Shown here: positions 8,346 through 16,217 of the stretch, in pieces
How positions within the stretch are numbered: position 1 is the first letter of the stretch
Layout of the letters: each line of letters starts with the position of its first letter
From: Saccoglossus kowalevskii
Lineage: Eukaryota > Hemichordata > Enteropneusta > Harrimaniidae
Direction: 5' to 3'
NCBI RefSeq assembly: GCF_000003605.2
Contig: NW_003140479.1
Location: 1-16,217 of the forward strand
Length of the DNA: 16,217 nucleotides
Position numbers and translations under genes: made by a program
The notes under the pieces: generated by a model
What the model was told of the DNA's origin: nothing
Database searches by the model: none
What the model saw: only the letters and a program-made list of their open reading frames with translations

Positions 8346-10260
8346 CTAGAGAACAAGGTGTCAGACCAGTTTTGTACTGCTTAGTAACTGCTTAAGGTCT
8401 AGAGACCAAGGTGTTCAGACCAGTTTGTACTGTTTAGTAACTGCTTAAGGTCTAGAGACCAAGGTGTTCAGACCAGTTTGTACTGTTTAGTAACTGCTTA
8501 AGGTCTAGAGAACAAGGTGTTCAGACCAGTTTGTACTGCTTAGTAACTGCTTAAGGTCTAGAGACCAAGGTGTTCAGACCAGTTTGTACTGTTTAGTAAC
8601 TGCTTAAGGTCTAGAGAACACGGTGTTCAGACCAGTTTGTACTGCTTAGTAACTGCTTAAGGTCTAGAGAACACGGTGTTCAGACCAGTTTGTACTGCTT
8701 AGTAACTGCTTAAGGTCTAGAGAACAAGGTGTTCAGACCAGTTTGTACTGCTTAGTAACTGCTTAAGGTCTAGAGACCAAGGTGTTCAGACCAGTTAGTA
8801 CTGCTTAGTAACTGCTTAAGGTATAGAGAACACGGTGTTCAGACCAGTTTGTACTGCTTAGTAACTGCTTAAGATCTGGAGAACAAGGTGTTCAGACCAG
8901 TTTGTACTGTTTAGTAACTGCTTAAGGTCTAGAGAACAAGATGTTCAGACCAGTTTGAACTGCTTAGTAACTGCTTAAGGTCTAGAGAACACGGTGTTCA
9001 GACCAGTTTGTACTGTTTAGTAACTGCTTAAGGTCTAGAGAACAAGGTGTTCAGACCAGTTTGTACTGTTTAGTAACTGCTTAAGGTCTAGAGAACACGG
9101 TGTTCAGACCAGTTTGTACTGTTTAGTAACTGCTTAAGGTCTAGAGAAGAAGGTGTTCAGACCAGTTTGTACTGTTTAGTAACTGCTTAAGGTCTAGAGA
9201 ACAAGGTGTTCAGACCAGTTTGTACTGCTTAGTAACTGCTTAAGGTCTAGAGACCAAGGTGTTCAGACCAGTTTGTACTGTTTAGTAACTGCTTAAGGTC
9301 TAGAGAACACGGTGTTCAGACCAGTTTGTACTGTTTAGTAACTGCTTAAGGTCTAGAGAAGAAGGTGTTCAGACCAGTTTGTACTGTTTAGTAACTGCTT
9401 AAGATCTGGAGAACAAGGTGTTCAGACCAGTTTGTACTGTTTAGTAACTGCTTAAGGTCTAGAGAACAAGATGTTCAGACCAGTTTGAACTGCTTAATAA
9501 CTGCTTAAGGTCTAGAGAACACGGTGTTCAGACCAGTTTGTACTGTTTAGTAACTGCTTAAGGTCTAGAGAACAAGGTGTTCAGACCAGTTTGTACTGCT
9601 TAGTAACTGCTTAAGGTCTAGAGACCAAGGTGTTCAGACCAGTTAGTACTGCTTAGTAACTGCTTAAGGTCTAGAGAACAAGGTGTTCAGACCAGTTTGT
9701 ACTGTTTAGTAACTGCTTAAGGTCTAGAGAACAAGGTGTTCAGGCCAGTTTGTATAGCTTAGTAACTGCTTAAGGTCTAGAGAACAAGGTGTTCAGACCA
9801 GTTTCTACTGCTTAGTAACTGCTTAAGGTCTAGAGAACAAGGTGTTCAGACCAGTTTGTACTGCTTAGTAACTGCTTAAGGTCTAGAGAACAAGGCGTTC
9901 AGACCAGTTTGTACTGTTTAGTAACTGCTTAAGGTCTAGAGAACAAGGTGTTCAGACCAGTTTGTACTGCTTAGTAACTGCTTAAGGTCTAGAGAACAAG
10001 GTGTTCAGACCAGTTTGTACTGTTTAGTAACTGCTTAAGGTCTAGAGAACACGGTGTTCAGACCAGTTTGTACTGTTTAGTAACTGCTTAAGGTCTAGAG
10101 AACAAGGTGTTCAGACCAGTTTGTACTGCTTAGTAACTGCTTAAGGTCTAGAGACCAAGGTGTTCAGACCAGTTTGTACTGTTTAGTAACTGCTTAAGGT
10201 CTAGAGAACAAGGTGTTCAGACCAGTTTGTACTGTTTAGTAACTGCTTAAGGTCTAGAGA
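8345..10260 (+). repeat. More homogeneous zone with private variants
   Basis: About 36 monomers here are close to consensus and largely lack the block markers seen elsewhere (GAGCAG, AGATTAG, AACGTC, GCCTAG, TTCGTAC). They carry their own set instead: AGAGACCAAGG (8404, 8457 and later), frequent GAACACGG, GAGAAGAAGG (9146, 9358), AGATCTGGAG (8873, 9403), TTTGAACTGC, and CAGTTAGTAC (about 8793 and 9641). Internal periods are visible: 212 bp (4 monomers) between the GAAGAAGG pair and between the GAACACGG pair at 9093 and 9305; 530 bp (10 monomers) between the AGATCTGG pair; 848 bp (16 monomers) between the CAGTTAG pair. This looks like a recently expanded subfamily inserted between older mosaic blocks. 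Confidence 0.75.
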
Positions 10261-10269
10261 ACAAGGTGT

Positions 10270-11640
10270 TCAGAGCAGTTTGTACTGTTTAGTAACTGAT
10301 TAAGGTCTAGAGAACAAGGTGTTTAGACCAGTTTGTACTGCTTAGTAACTGCTTAAGGTCTAGAGAACAAGGTGTTCAGACCAGTTTGTACTGCTTAGTA
10401 ACTGCTTAAGCTCTAGAGAACAAGGTGTTCAGATTAGTTTGTACTATTTAGTAACTGCTTCAGATCTAGAGAACAAGGTGTTCAGACCAGTTTGTAGTGC
10501 TTAGTAACTGCTTATGGTCTAGAGAACAAGGTGTTCAGACCAGTTTGTACTGTTTAGTAACTGCTTAAGGCCTAGAGAACAAGGTGTTCAGACCAGATTG
10601 TACTGCTTAGTAACTGCTTAAGGTCTAGAGAACAAGGTGTTCAGACCAGTTCGTACTGTTTAGTAACTGCTTAAGGTCTAGATAACAAGGTGTTCAGACT
10701 AGTTTGTACTGTTGTGTAACTGCTTAAGATCTAGAGAACATGGTGTTCAGACCAGTTTGTACAGTTTAGCTACTGCTTAAGGTCTAGAGAACAAGGTGTT
10801 CAGACCAGTTTGTACTTCTTAGTAACTGCTTAAGGTCTAGAGAACAAGGTGTTCAGACCAGTTTGTACTGTTTAGTAACTGCTTAAGGTCTAGAGTACAT
10901 GGTGTTCAGACCAGTTTGTAGTGCTTAGTAACTGCTTATGGTCTAGAGAACAAGGTGTTCAGACCAGTTTGTACTGTTTAGTAACTGCTTAAGGCCTAGA
11001 GAACAAGGTGTTCAGACCAGTTTGTACTGCTTAGTAGCTGCTTAAGGTCTAGAGAACAAGGTGTTCAGACCAGTTCGTACTGTTTAGTAACTGCTTAAGG
11101 TCTAGAGAACAAGGTGTTCAGAGCAGTTTGTACTGTTTAGTAACTGATTAAGGTCTAGAGAAAAGGTGTTCAGACCAGTTTGTACTGTTTTGTAACTGCT
11201 TAAGGTCTAGAGAACAAGGTGTTCAGACCAGTTTGTACTGGTTAGTAACTGCTTAAGGTCTAGAGAACAAGGTATTCAGACTAGTTTGTACTGTTGAGTA
11301 ACTGTTTAAGGTCAAGAGAACATGGTGTTCAGACCAGTTTGTACTGTTTAGCAACTGCTTAAGGTCTAGAGAACAAGGTGTTAAGACCAGATTGTACTGC
11401 TTAATAACTGCTTAAGGTATAGAGAACAAGGTGTTCAGACCAGTTTGTACTGTTTAGTAACTGCTTAACGTCTAAAGAAAAAAGTGTTCAAACCAGTTCG
11501 TACTGTTTAGTAACTGCTTAAGGTATAGACAACAAGGTGTTCAGACCAGTTTGTACTGTTTAGTAACTGCTTAAGGTCTAGGGAACAAAGTGTTCAAACC
11601 AGTTCGTTCTGCTTAGTATCTGCTTAAGGCCTAGAGAACA
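10270..11640 (+). repeat. Block C, copy 2
   Basis: This run repeats the ordered markers of 560-1780: GAGCAG with ACTGATTAAG, GTTTAGACC, AGATTAG with a TTCAG variant, TTGTAGTGC with GCTTATGG, GTTGTGTAAC (10711), TTTAGCTACTG (TTTAGCAACTG in copy 1), GTTGAGTAAC (11293), TCAAGAGAACATGG, AAAGAAAAAAGTG, and GGTATAGACAAC. Part of it, about 11094-11328, matches 15970-16204 at offset 4876, exactly 92 monomers. Block D (about 10880-11180) lies within it. Confidence 0.75.
10880..11180 (+). repeat. Block D, copy 1
   Basis: Markers in order are GAGTACATGG (GTACAT at 10895), TTGTAGTGCTTAG with GCTTATGG, GGCCTAGAG, GCTTAGTAGCTG, TTCGTACTG, then GAGCAG. The same order occurs from 13322 and, with one monomer missing, from 15814. 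GTACAT lies at 10895, 13332 and 15824, spaced 2437 and 2492 bp (46 and 47 monomers, within a base). Confidence 0.7.
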
Positions 11641-12054
11641 TGGTGTTCAGACCAGTTCGTACTGCTTAGTAACTGCTTCAGGTCTAGAGAACAAGGTGTT
11701 CAGACCAGTTTGTACTGCTTAGTAACTGTTTAAGGTATAGAGAACAAGGTGTTCAGACCAGTTTGTACTGTTTAGTAACTGCTTAAGGCCTAGATAACAT
11801 GGAGTTCAGACCAGTTTGTACTGCTTAGTAACTGCTTAAGGTCTAGAGAACAAGGTGTTCAGACCAGTTCGTACTGTTTAGTAACTGCTTAAGGTCTAGA
11901 GAACAAAGTGTTCAGAGCAGTTTGTACTGTTTAGTAATTGCTTAAGGTCTAGAGCACAAGGTGTTCAGACCAGTTTGTACTGTTTAGTAACTGCTTAAGG
12001 TCTAGAGAAAAAAGTGTTCAGACCAGTTTGTACTGCTTAGTAACTGCTTAAGGT

Positions 12055-13065
12055 CTAGAGAACAAGGTGTTCAGACCAGTTTGTACTGCTTAGTAAGTGC
12101 TTAAGGTATATAGAACAAGGTGTTCAGACCAGTTTGTACTGCTTAGTAACTGATTAAGGTCTAGAGAACAAATTGTTCAGACCAGTTTGTACTGCATAGT
12201 AACTGCTTAAGGTCTAGAGAAAAAGGTGTTCAGACCAGTTTGTACTGCCTAGTAACTGCTTAAGGTCTAGAGAACAAGGTGTTCTGAACAGTTTATACTG
12301 CTTAGTAACTGCTTAAGGTCTAGAGAACAAGGTGTTCAGACCAGTCTGTACTGCTTAGTAACTGCTTAAGGTCTAGAGAACAAGGTGTTCAGACCAGTTT
12401 GTACTGCTTAGTAACTGCTTAAGCTCTAGAGAACAAGGTGTTCAGACCAGTTCGTACTGTTTAGTAACTGCTTAAGGTCTAGAGAACAAGGTGTTCAGAG
12501 CAGTTTGTACTGTTTTGTAACTGCTTAAGGTCTAGAGAACATGGTGTTCAGACCAGTTTGTACTGTTTCGTAACTGCTTAAGGTCTAGAGAACAAGGTGT
12601 TTAGACCAGTTTGTACTGCTTAGTAACTGCTTAAGGTCTAGAGAACATAGTGTTCAGACCAGTTTGTACTGTTTAGTAACTGCTTAAGGCCTAGATAACA
12701 AGGTGTTCAGACCAATTTGTACTGCTTAGTAACTGCTTAAGGTCTAGAGAAAAAGGTGTTCAGACCAGTTTGTACTGTTTCGTAACTGCTTAAGGTTTAG
12801 AGAACAAGGTGTTTAGACCAGTTTGTACTGCTTAGTAACTGCTTAAGGTCTAGAGAACAAGGTGTTCAGATTAGTTTGTACTGCTTAGTAACTGCTTCAG
12901 GTCTAGAGAACAAGGTGTTCAGACCAGTTTGTACTGCCTAGTAACTGCTTAAGGTCTAGAGAACAAGGTGTTCAGACCAGTTTGTACTGTTTAGTAACTG
13001 CTTAAGGCCTAGATAACAAGGTGTTCAGACCAGTTTGTACTGCTTAGTAACTGCTTAAGGTCTAG
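12055..13065 (+). repeat. Block B, copy 3
   Basis: This run follows copy 2 (about 7390-8345) from TAAGTGCTTAAGGTATATAG through ACAAATTG (ACAAAATG in copies 1 and 2), TGCATAG, TGCCTAG, TTCTGAACAGTTTATACTG, AAGCTCTAG, ACATAGTG, GCCTAGATAAC with GACCAATTT, GGTTTAGAG, AGATTAG and TGCCTAG. One additional monomer (with CAGTCTGTAC, near 12340) accounts for the offset change from 4663 to 4716. The left part of copies 1 and 2 (GGTTTTCAG to GTGTCCAG) is absent. Confidence 0.8.
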
Positions 13066-13321
13066 AGAACAAGGTGTTCAGACCAGTTCGTACTGTTTAG
13101 TAACTGCTTAATGTCTAGAGAACAAGGTGTTCAGAGCAGTTTGTACTGTTTAATAACTGATTAAGGTCTAGAGAACAAGGTGTTCAGACCAGTTTGTACT
13201 GTTTTGTAACTGCTTAAGGTCTAAAAAACAAGGTGTTCAGACCAGTTTGTACTGTTTAATAACTGCTTAAGGTTTAGAGAACAAGGTGTTCAGACCAGTT
13301 TGTACTGTTTAGTAACTGCTT

Positions 13322-13560
13322 AAGGTCTAGAGTACATGGTGTTCAGACCAGTTTGTAGTGCTTAGTAACTGCTTATGGTCTAGAGAACAAGGTGTTCAGA
13401 CCAGTTTGTACTGTTTAGTAACTGCTTAAGGCCTAGAGAACAAGGTGTTCAGACCAGTTTGTACGGCTTAGTAGCTGCTTAAGGTCTAGAGAACAAGGTG
13501 TTCAGACCAGTTCGTACTGTTTAGTAACTGCTTAAGGTCTAGAGAACGAAGTGTTCAGAG
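13322..13560 (+). repeat. Block D, copy 2
   Basis: GAGTACATGG (GTACAT at 13332), TTGTAGTG with GCTTATGG, GGCCTAGAG, TACGGCTTAGTAGCTG and TTCGTACTG match the copy at 10880. The upstream stretch, about 13081-13321 (TTCGTACTG, AATGTCTAG, TTTAATAACTGATTAAG, TTTTGTAAC), also matches 15573-15813 at offset 2492, so the shared segment is longer on that side. Confidence 0.7.
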
Positions 13561-13689
13561 CAGTTTGTACTGTTTAGTAACTGCTTAAGGTCTAGAGAAC
13601 ATGGTGTTCATACCAGTTTGTACTGTTTAGTAACTGCTTAAGGTCTAGAGAAAAAAGTGTTCAGACCTGTTTGTACTGCTTAGTAACTG

Positions 13690-14270
13690 CTTAAGGTCTA
13701 GAGAACAAGGTGTTCAGACCAGTTTGTATTGTTTAGTAACTGCTTAACGTCTAGAGAAAAAAAAGTGTTCAGACCAGTTTGTACTGCTTAGTAACTTCTT
13801 AAGGTCTAGAGAACAAGGTGTTCAGATTAGTTTGTACTGCTTAGTAACTGCTTCAGGTCTAGAGAACAAGGTGTTCACACCAGTTTGTACTGCTTAGTAA
13901 CTGTTTAAGGTCTAGAGAACAAGGTGTTCAGACCAGTTTGTACTGTTTAGTAACTGCTTAAAGCCTAGATAACAGGTGTTCAGACCAGTTTGTACTACTT
14001 AGTAACTGCTTAAGGTCTAGAGAACAAGGTGTTCAGACCAGTTCGTAATATTTAGTAACTGCTTAAGGTCTAGAGAACAAAGTGTTCAGAGCAGTTTGTA
14101 CAGTTTAGTAACTGCTTAAGGTCTAGAGAACATGGTGTTCAGACCAGTTTGTACTGTTTAGTAACTGCTTAAGGTCTAGAGAAAAAAGTGTTCAGACCTG
14201 TTTGTACTGCTTAGTAACTGCTTAAGGTCTAGAGAACAAGGTGTTCAGACCAGTTTGTACTGCTTAGTAA
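13690..14270 (+). repeat. Block A, copy 3
   Basis: This run matches 6270-6850 at offset 7420. AACTTCTTAAGG is at 13793 and 6373, and AAGCCTAGATAACAGG at 13961 and 6541. It lacks the left half of the block (AAGTTCTAG to TACGGTTTTG) and ends where copy 2 goes on with CTGCTAAAGG. It includes the 4-monomer cassette ending in AGAAAAAAGTG with GACCTG, which also sits just upstream at about 13510-13680. Confidence 0.8.
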
Positions 14271-14274
14271 CTGC

Positions 14275-15560
14275 TTAAGTTCTAGAGAACAAGGTGTTCA
14301 GACCAGTTTGTACTGTTTAGCAACTGCTTAAGGCCTACAGAACAAGGTGTACAGACCAGTTTGTACTGCTTAGTAACTGCTTACGGTCTAGAGAACAAGG
14401 GTTTTCAGACCAGTTTGTACTGCTTAGTAACTGCTTCAGGTCTAGAGAACAAGGTGTTCAGACCAGTTTGTACTGCTTAGTAACTGCTTAAGGTCTAGAG
14501 AACAAGGTGTTCAGACCAGTTTGTACTGTTTAGTAACTGCTTAAGGCCTAGATAACAAGGTGTTCAGACCAGTTTGTACTGCTTAGTAACTGCTTAAGGT
14601 CTAGAGAACAAGGTGTTCAGACCAGTTTGTACTGTTTAGTAACTGCTTAATGTCTAGAGAACAAGGTGTTCAGAGCAGTTTGTACTGTTTAGTAACTGCT
14701 TAAGGTCTAGAGAACAAGGTGTTCAGTCCAGTTTGTACTGCTCAGTAACTGCTTAAGGTCTAGAGAACAAGGTGTTCGGACCAGCTTGTACTGCTTAGTA
14801 ACTGCTTAAGGTCTAGAGAACAAGGTGTTCTGACCAGTTTGTACTGCTTAGTAACTGCTTAAGGTCTAGAGAACAAGGTGTTCGGACCAGTTTGTACTGC
14901 TTAGTAACTGCTTAAGGTCTAGAGAACAAGGTGTTCAGACCAGTTTGTACTGCTTAGTAACTGCTTAAGATCTAGAGAACAAGGTGTTCAAATCTGTTTG
15001 TACTGCTTAGTAACAGCATAAGGTCTAGAGAGCAAGGTGTTTAGACCAGTTTGTACTGTTTAGTAACTGCTTAAGGTCTAGAGAACAAGGTGTTCAGACC
15101 AGTTTGTACTGTTTAGTAACTGCTTAAGGTCTAGAGAACAAGGTGTTTAGACCAGTTTGTACTGCTTAGTAACTGCTTAAGGTCTAGAGAACAAGGTGTT
15201 CAGACCAGTTTGTACTGTTTAGTAACTGCTTAAGGTCTAGAGAACAAGGTCTTCAGACCAGTTTGTACTGCTCAGTAACTGCTTAAGGTCTAGAGAACAA
15301 GGCGTTCATACCAGTCTGTACTGCTTAGTAACTGCTTAAGGTCTAGAGAACAAGGTGTTCAGACCAGTTTGTACTGTTTAGTAACTGCTTAAGGTCTAGA
15401 GAACAAGGTGTTTAGACCAGTTTGTACTGCTTAGTAACTGCTTAAGGTCTAGAGAACAAGGTGTTCAGACCAGTTTGTACTGTTTAGTAACTGCTTAAGG
15501 CTAGATAACAAGGTGTTCAGACCAGTTTGTACTGCTTAGTAACTGCTTAAGGTCTAGAGA
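14275..15560 (+). repeat. Second fairly uniform zone
   Basis: About 24 monomers lie close to consensus with few of the old block markers. Private or recurrent variants are GTTCGGACC (about 14775 and 14881), CTCAGTAAC (14741 and 15271, exactly 530 bp or 10 monomers apart) and GTGTTTAGACC (15143 and 15408, 265 bp or 5 monomers apart). A worn monomer near 14990-15020 reads TTCAAATCTG and TAACAGCATAAGG. The zone ends where GGCTAGATAAC (one base short of GGCCTAGATAAC, near 15500) begins the segment homologous to 13000 onward. Confidence 0.6.
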
Positions 15561-15813
15561 ACAAGGTGTTCAGACCAGTTCGTACTGTTTAGTAACTGCT
15601 TAATGTCTAGAGAACAAGGTGTTCAGAGCAGTTTGTACTGTTTAATAACTGATTAAGGTCTAGAGAACAAGGTGTTCAGACCAGTTTGTACTGTTTTGTA
15701 ACTGCTTAAGGTCTAGAAAACAAGGTGTTCAGACCAGTTTGTACTGTTTAGTAACTGCTTAAGGTCTAGAGAACAAGGTGTTCAGACCAGTTTGTACTGT
15801 TTAGTAACTGCTT

Positions 15814-16060
15814 AAGGTCTAGAGTACATGGTGTTCAGACCAGTTTGTAGTGCTTAGTAACTGCTTATGGTCTAGAGAACAAGGTGTTCAGACCAGTTTG
15901 TACTGTTTAGTAACTGCTTAAGGTCTAGAGAACAAGGTGTTCAGACCAGTTCGTACTGTTTAGTAACTGCTTAAGGTCTAGAGAACAAGGTGTTCAGAGC
16001 AGTTTGTACTGTTTAGTAACTGATTAAGGTCTAGAGAATAGGTGTTCAGACCAGTTTGTA
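15814..16060 (+). repeat. Block D, copy 3 (one monomer missing)
   Basis: GAGTACATGG (GTACAT at 15824), TTGTAGTG with GCTTATGG and TTCGTACTG follow the Block D order. The GGCCTAGAG/TAGCTG monomer present in copies 1 and 2 is absent, a clean one-unit deletion. From about 15970 the sequence rejoins 11094 onward at offset 4876 and runs with it to about 16204. Confidence 0.7.
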
Positions 16061-16203
16061 CTGTTTTGTAACTGCTTAAGGTCTAGAGAACAAGGTGTTC
16101 AGACCAGTTTGTACTGGTTAGTAACTGCTTAAGGTCTAGAGAACAAGGTATTCAGACTAGTTTGTACTGTTGAGTAACTGCTTAAGGTCAAGAGAACATG
16201 GTG

Positions 16204-16217
16204 CTCAGACCTGATGA
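16204..16217 (+). other. Possible right edge of the array
   Basis: The last monomer reads GTGCTCAGACC followed by TGATGA, where nearly all units have GTGTTCAGACC and AGTTTG. The related copy at 11328 onward keeps the normal sequence. The divergence begins only six bases before the window ends, so it could be the first non-repeat sequence or simply a few mutations. The first 16 bases of the window are also slightly worn (ACCTCTTAA for ACTGCTTAA). Confidence 0.3.

Larger units (their letters stand above)
1..16217 (+). repeat. 53-bp satellite array, about 306 head-to-tail monomers
   Basis: The same unit recurs from the first to the last base. The GG that opens the unit falls at 17, 70 and 123, and the 53-bp step persists apart from scattered 1-2 bp indels. 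All monomers share one orientation. The consensus is about 40% GC, free of CpG, and G-rich relative to C on this strand (13 G, 8 C). Most neighbouring monomers differ by a few substitutions, and many differences recur at distant positions, which is how satellites homogenised by unequal exchange look. Stops fall in every frame of both strands in each monomer (TAG at 5 and 40, TAA at 43 and 51 on this strand; TAA, TGA and TAG on the other), so the array is non-coding. No inserted element, gene or unique spacer was seen. Species and chromosomal position cannot be told from the sequence. Confidence 0.98.

Noticed and set aside
1-16217. Protein-coding genes or a repeat-protein ORF
   Set aside because: The unit length is not a multiple of three, and each consensus monomer has stops in all frames on both strands. 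Any open stretch is a short accident of point mutations.
1-16217. CRISPR array
   Set aside because: There are no unique spacers: the whole 53-bp unit is conserved, with variants scattered along its length. No cas genes are present.
1-16217. LexA/SOS operator array, because GAAC and GTTC face each other
   Set aside because: The Bacillus-type LexA box has four bases between GAAC and GTTC; here there are five. The spacing fits the steroid-receptor palindrome, and a bacterial 16-kb satellite of this kind would be very unusual.
1-16217. A strict 106-bp dimer repeat, from alternating TGTTTAG and TGCTTAG near the start
   Set aside because: The alternation breaks repeatedly (for example several TGCTTAG in a row at about 8640-8860 and TGTTTAG in a row at about 9010-9180), so position 38 is a polymorphism and not a fixed dimer marker.
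1-16217. CENP-B box or telomere repeat
   Set aside because: No sequence resembling the CENP-B box core or a G-rich telomeric hexamer is present in the consensus or in the variants I read.
1-16217. TTAA-targeting transposon insertions (piggyBac-like)
   Set aside because: TTAA is simply part of every monomer (linker GCTTAA). No inserted sequence, terminal inverted repeats or interruption of the array was found.
1-16217. Embedded tRNA, small RNA gene or Pol III promoter
   Set aside because: No non-repeat stretch exists to hold one, and the monomer shows no recognisable A-box/B-box pair.
1-16217. The array as a pure assembly artefact
   Set aside because: Monomers differ by many substitutions arranged in ordered, non-trivial blocks, which a looped assembly would not create. 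The exact copy number and the longest near-identical segments could still be wrong and need spanning reads.

Overview
The whole 16,217-base window is one uninterrupted satellite DNA array. A 53-bp monomer is repeated head to tail about 306 times (16,217/53 = 306), always in the same orientation. I find no unique sequence, protein-coding gene, RNA gene or transposon. Taking each monomer from its GG (for example position 70), the consensus has 15 A, 17 T, 8 C and 13 G (about 40% GC) and contains no CpG. Every monomer has a stop codon in all three frames on both strands, so no long reading frame can exist. This is a eukaryotic satellite or large minisatellite, probably from non-coding heterochromatin or a subtelomeric or pericentromeric block. 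The sequence does not identify the species.

The monomer is not featureless. It consists of two imperfect palindromes placed end to end plus a short GCTTAA linker. Palindrome A (monomer positions 1-26) has arms GGTCT/AGACC and GAACA/TGTTC around a 3-nt centre. Its core, AGAACA-nnn-TGTTCA, matches 11 of the 12 defined bases of the palindromic steroid-receptor (NR3C: glucocorticoid, androgen, progesterone, mineralocorticoid) response element. Palindrome B (26-48) has arms CAGTT/AACTG and ACT/AGT around a 4-nt loop. The array could therefore be a dense field of nuclear-receptor-like sites, one every 53 bp (about five helical turns). This rests on motif match only, and the meaning depends on whether the host has NR3C receptors.

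Layout: diagnostic variants show a mosaic of multi-monomer blocks. Block C is at about 560-1780 and 10270-11640, with its end again at about 15970-16204. Block A is at about 2160-2716, 5982-6850 (the fullest copy) and 13690-14270. Block B is at about 2731-3905, 7186-8345 and 12055-13065. Block D is at about 10880-11180, 13322-13560 and 15814-16060. A 478-bp nine-monomer tandem duplication lies at 4683-5160/5161-5638. A more uniform zone with private variants runs from about 8345 to 10260, and a second fairly uniform zone from about 14275 to 15560. Blocks A and B are joined directly at 2717-2730 by a scarred junction that lacks about 633 bp present in the second copy.

Together this looks like an array evolving by unequal exchange, block duplication and patchy conversion. 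Small length changes cluster at the apex of palindrome A. The first 16 and last 14 bases are slightly more diverged than the interior, so the window may be cut near the array edges.
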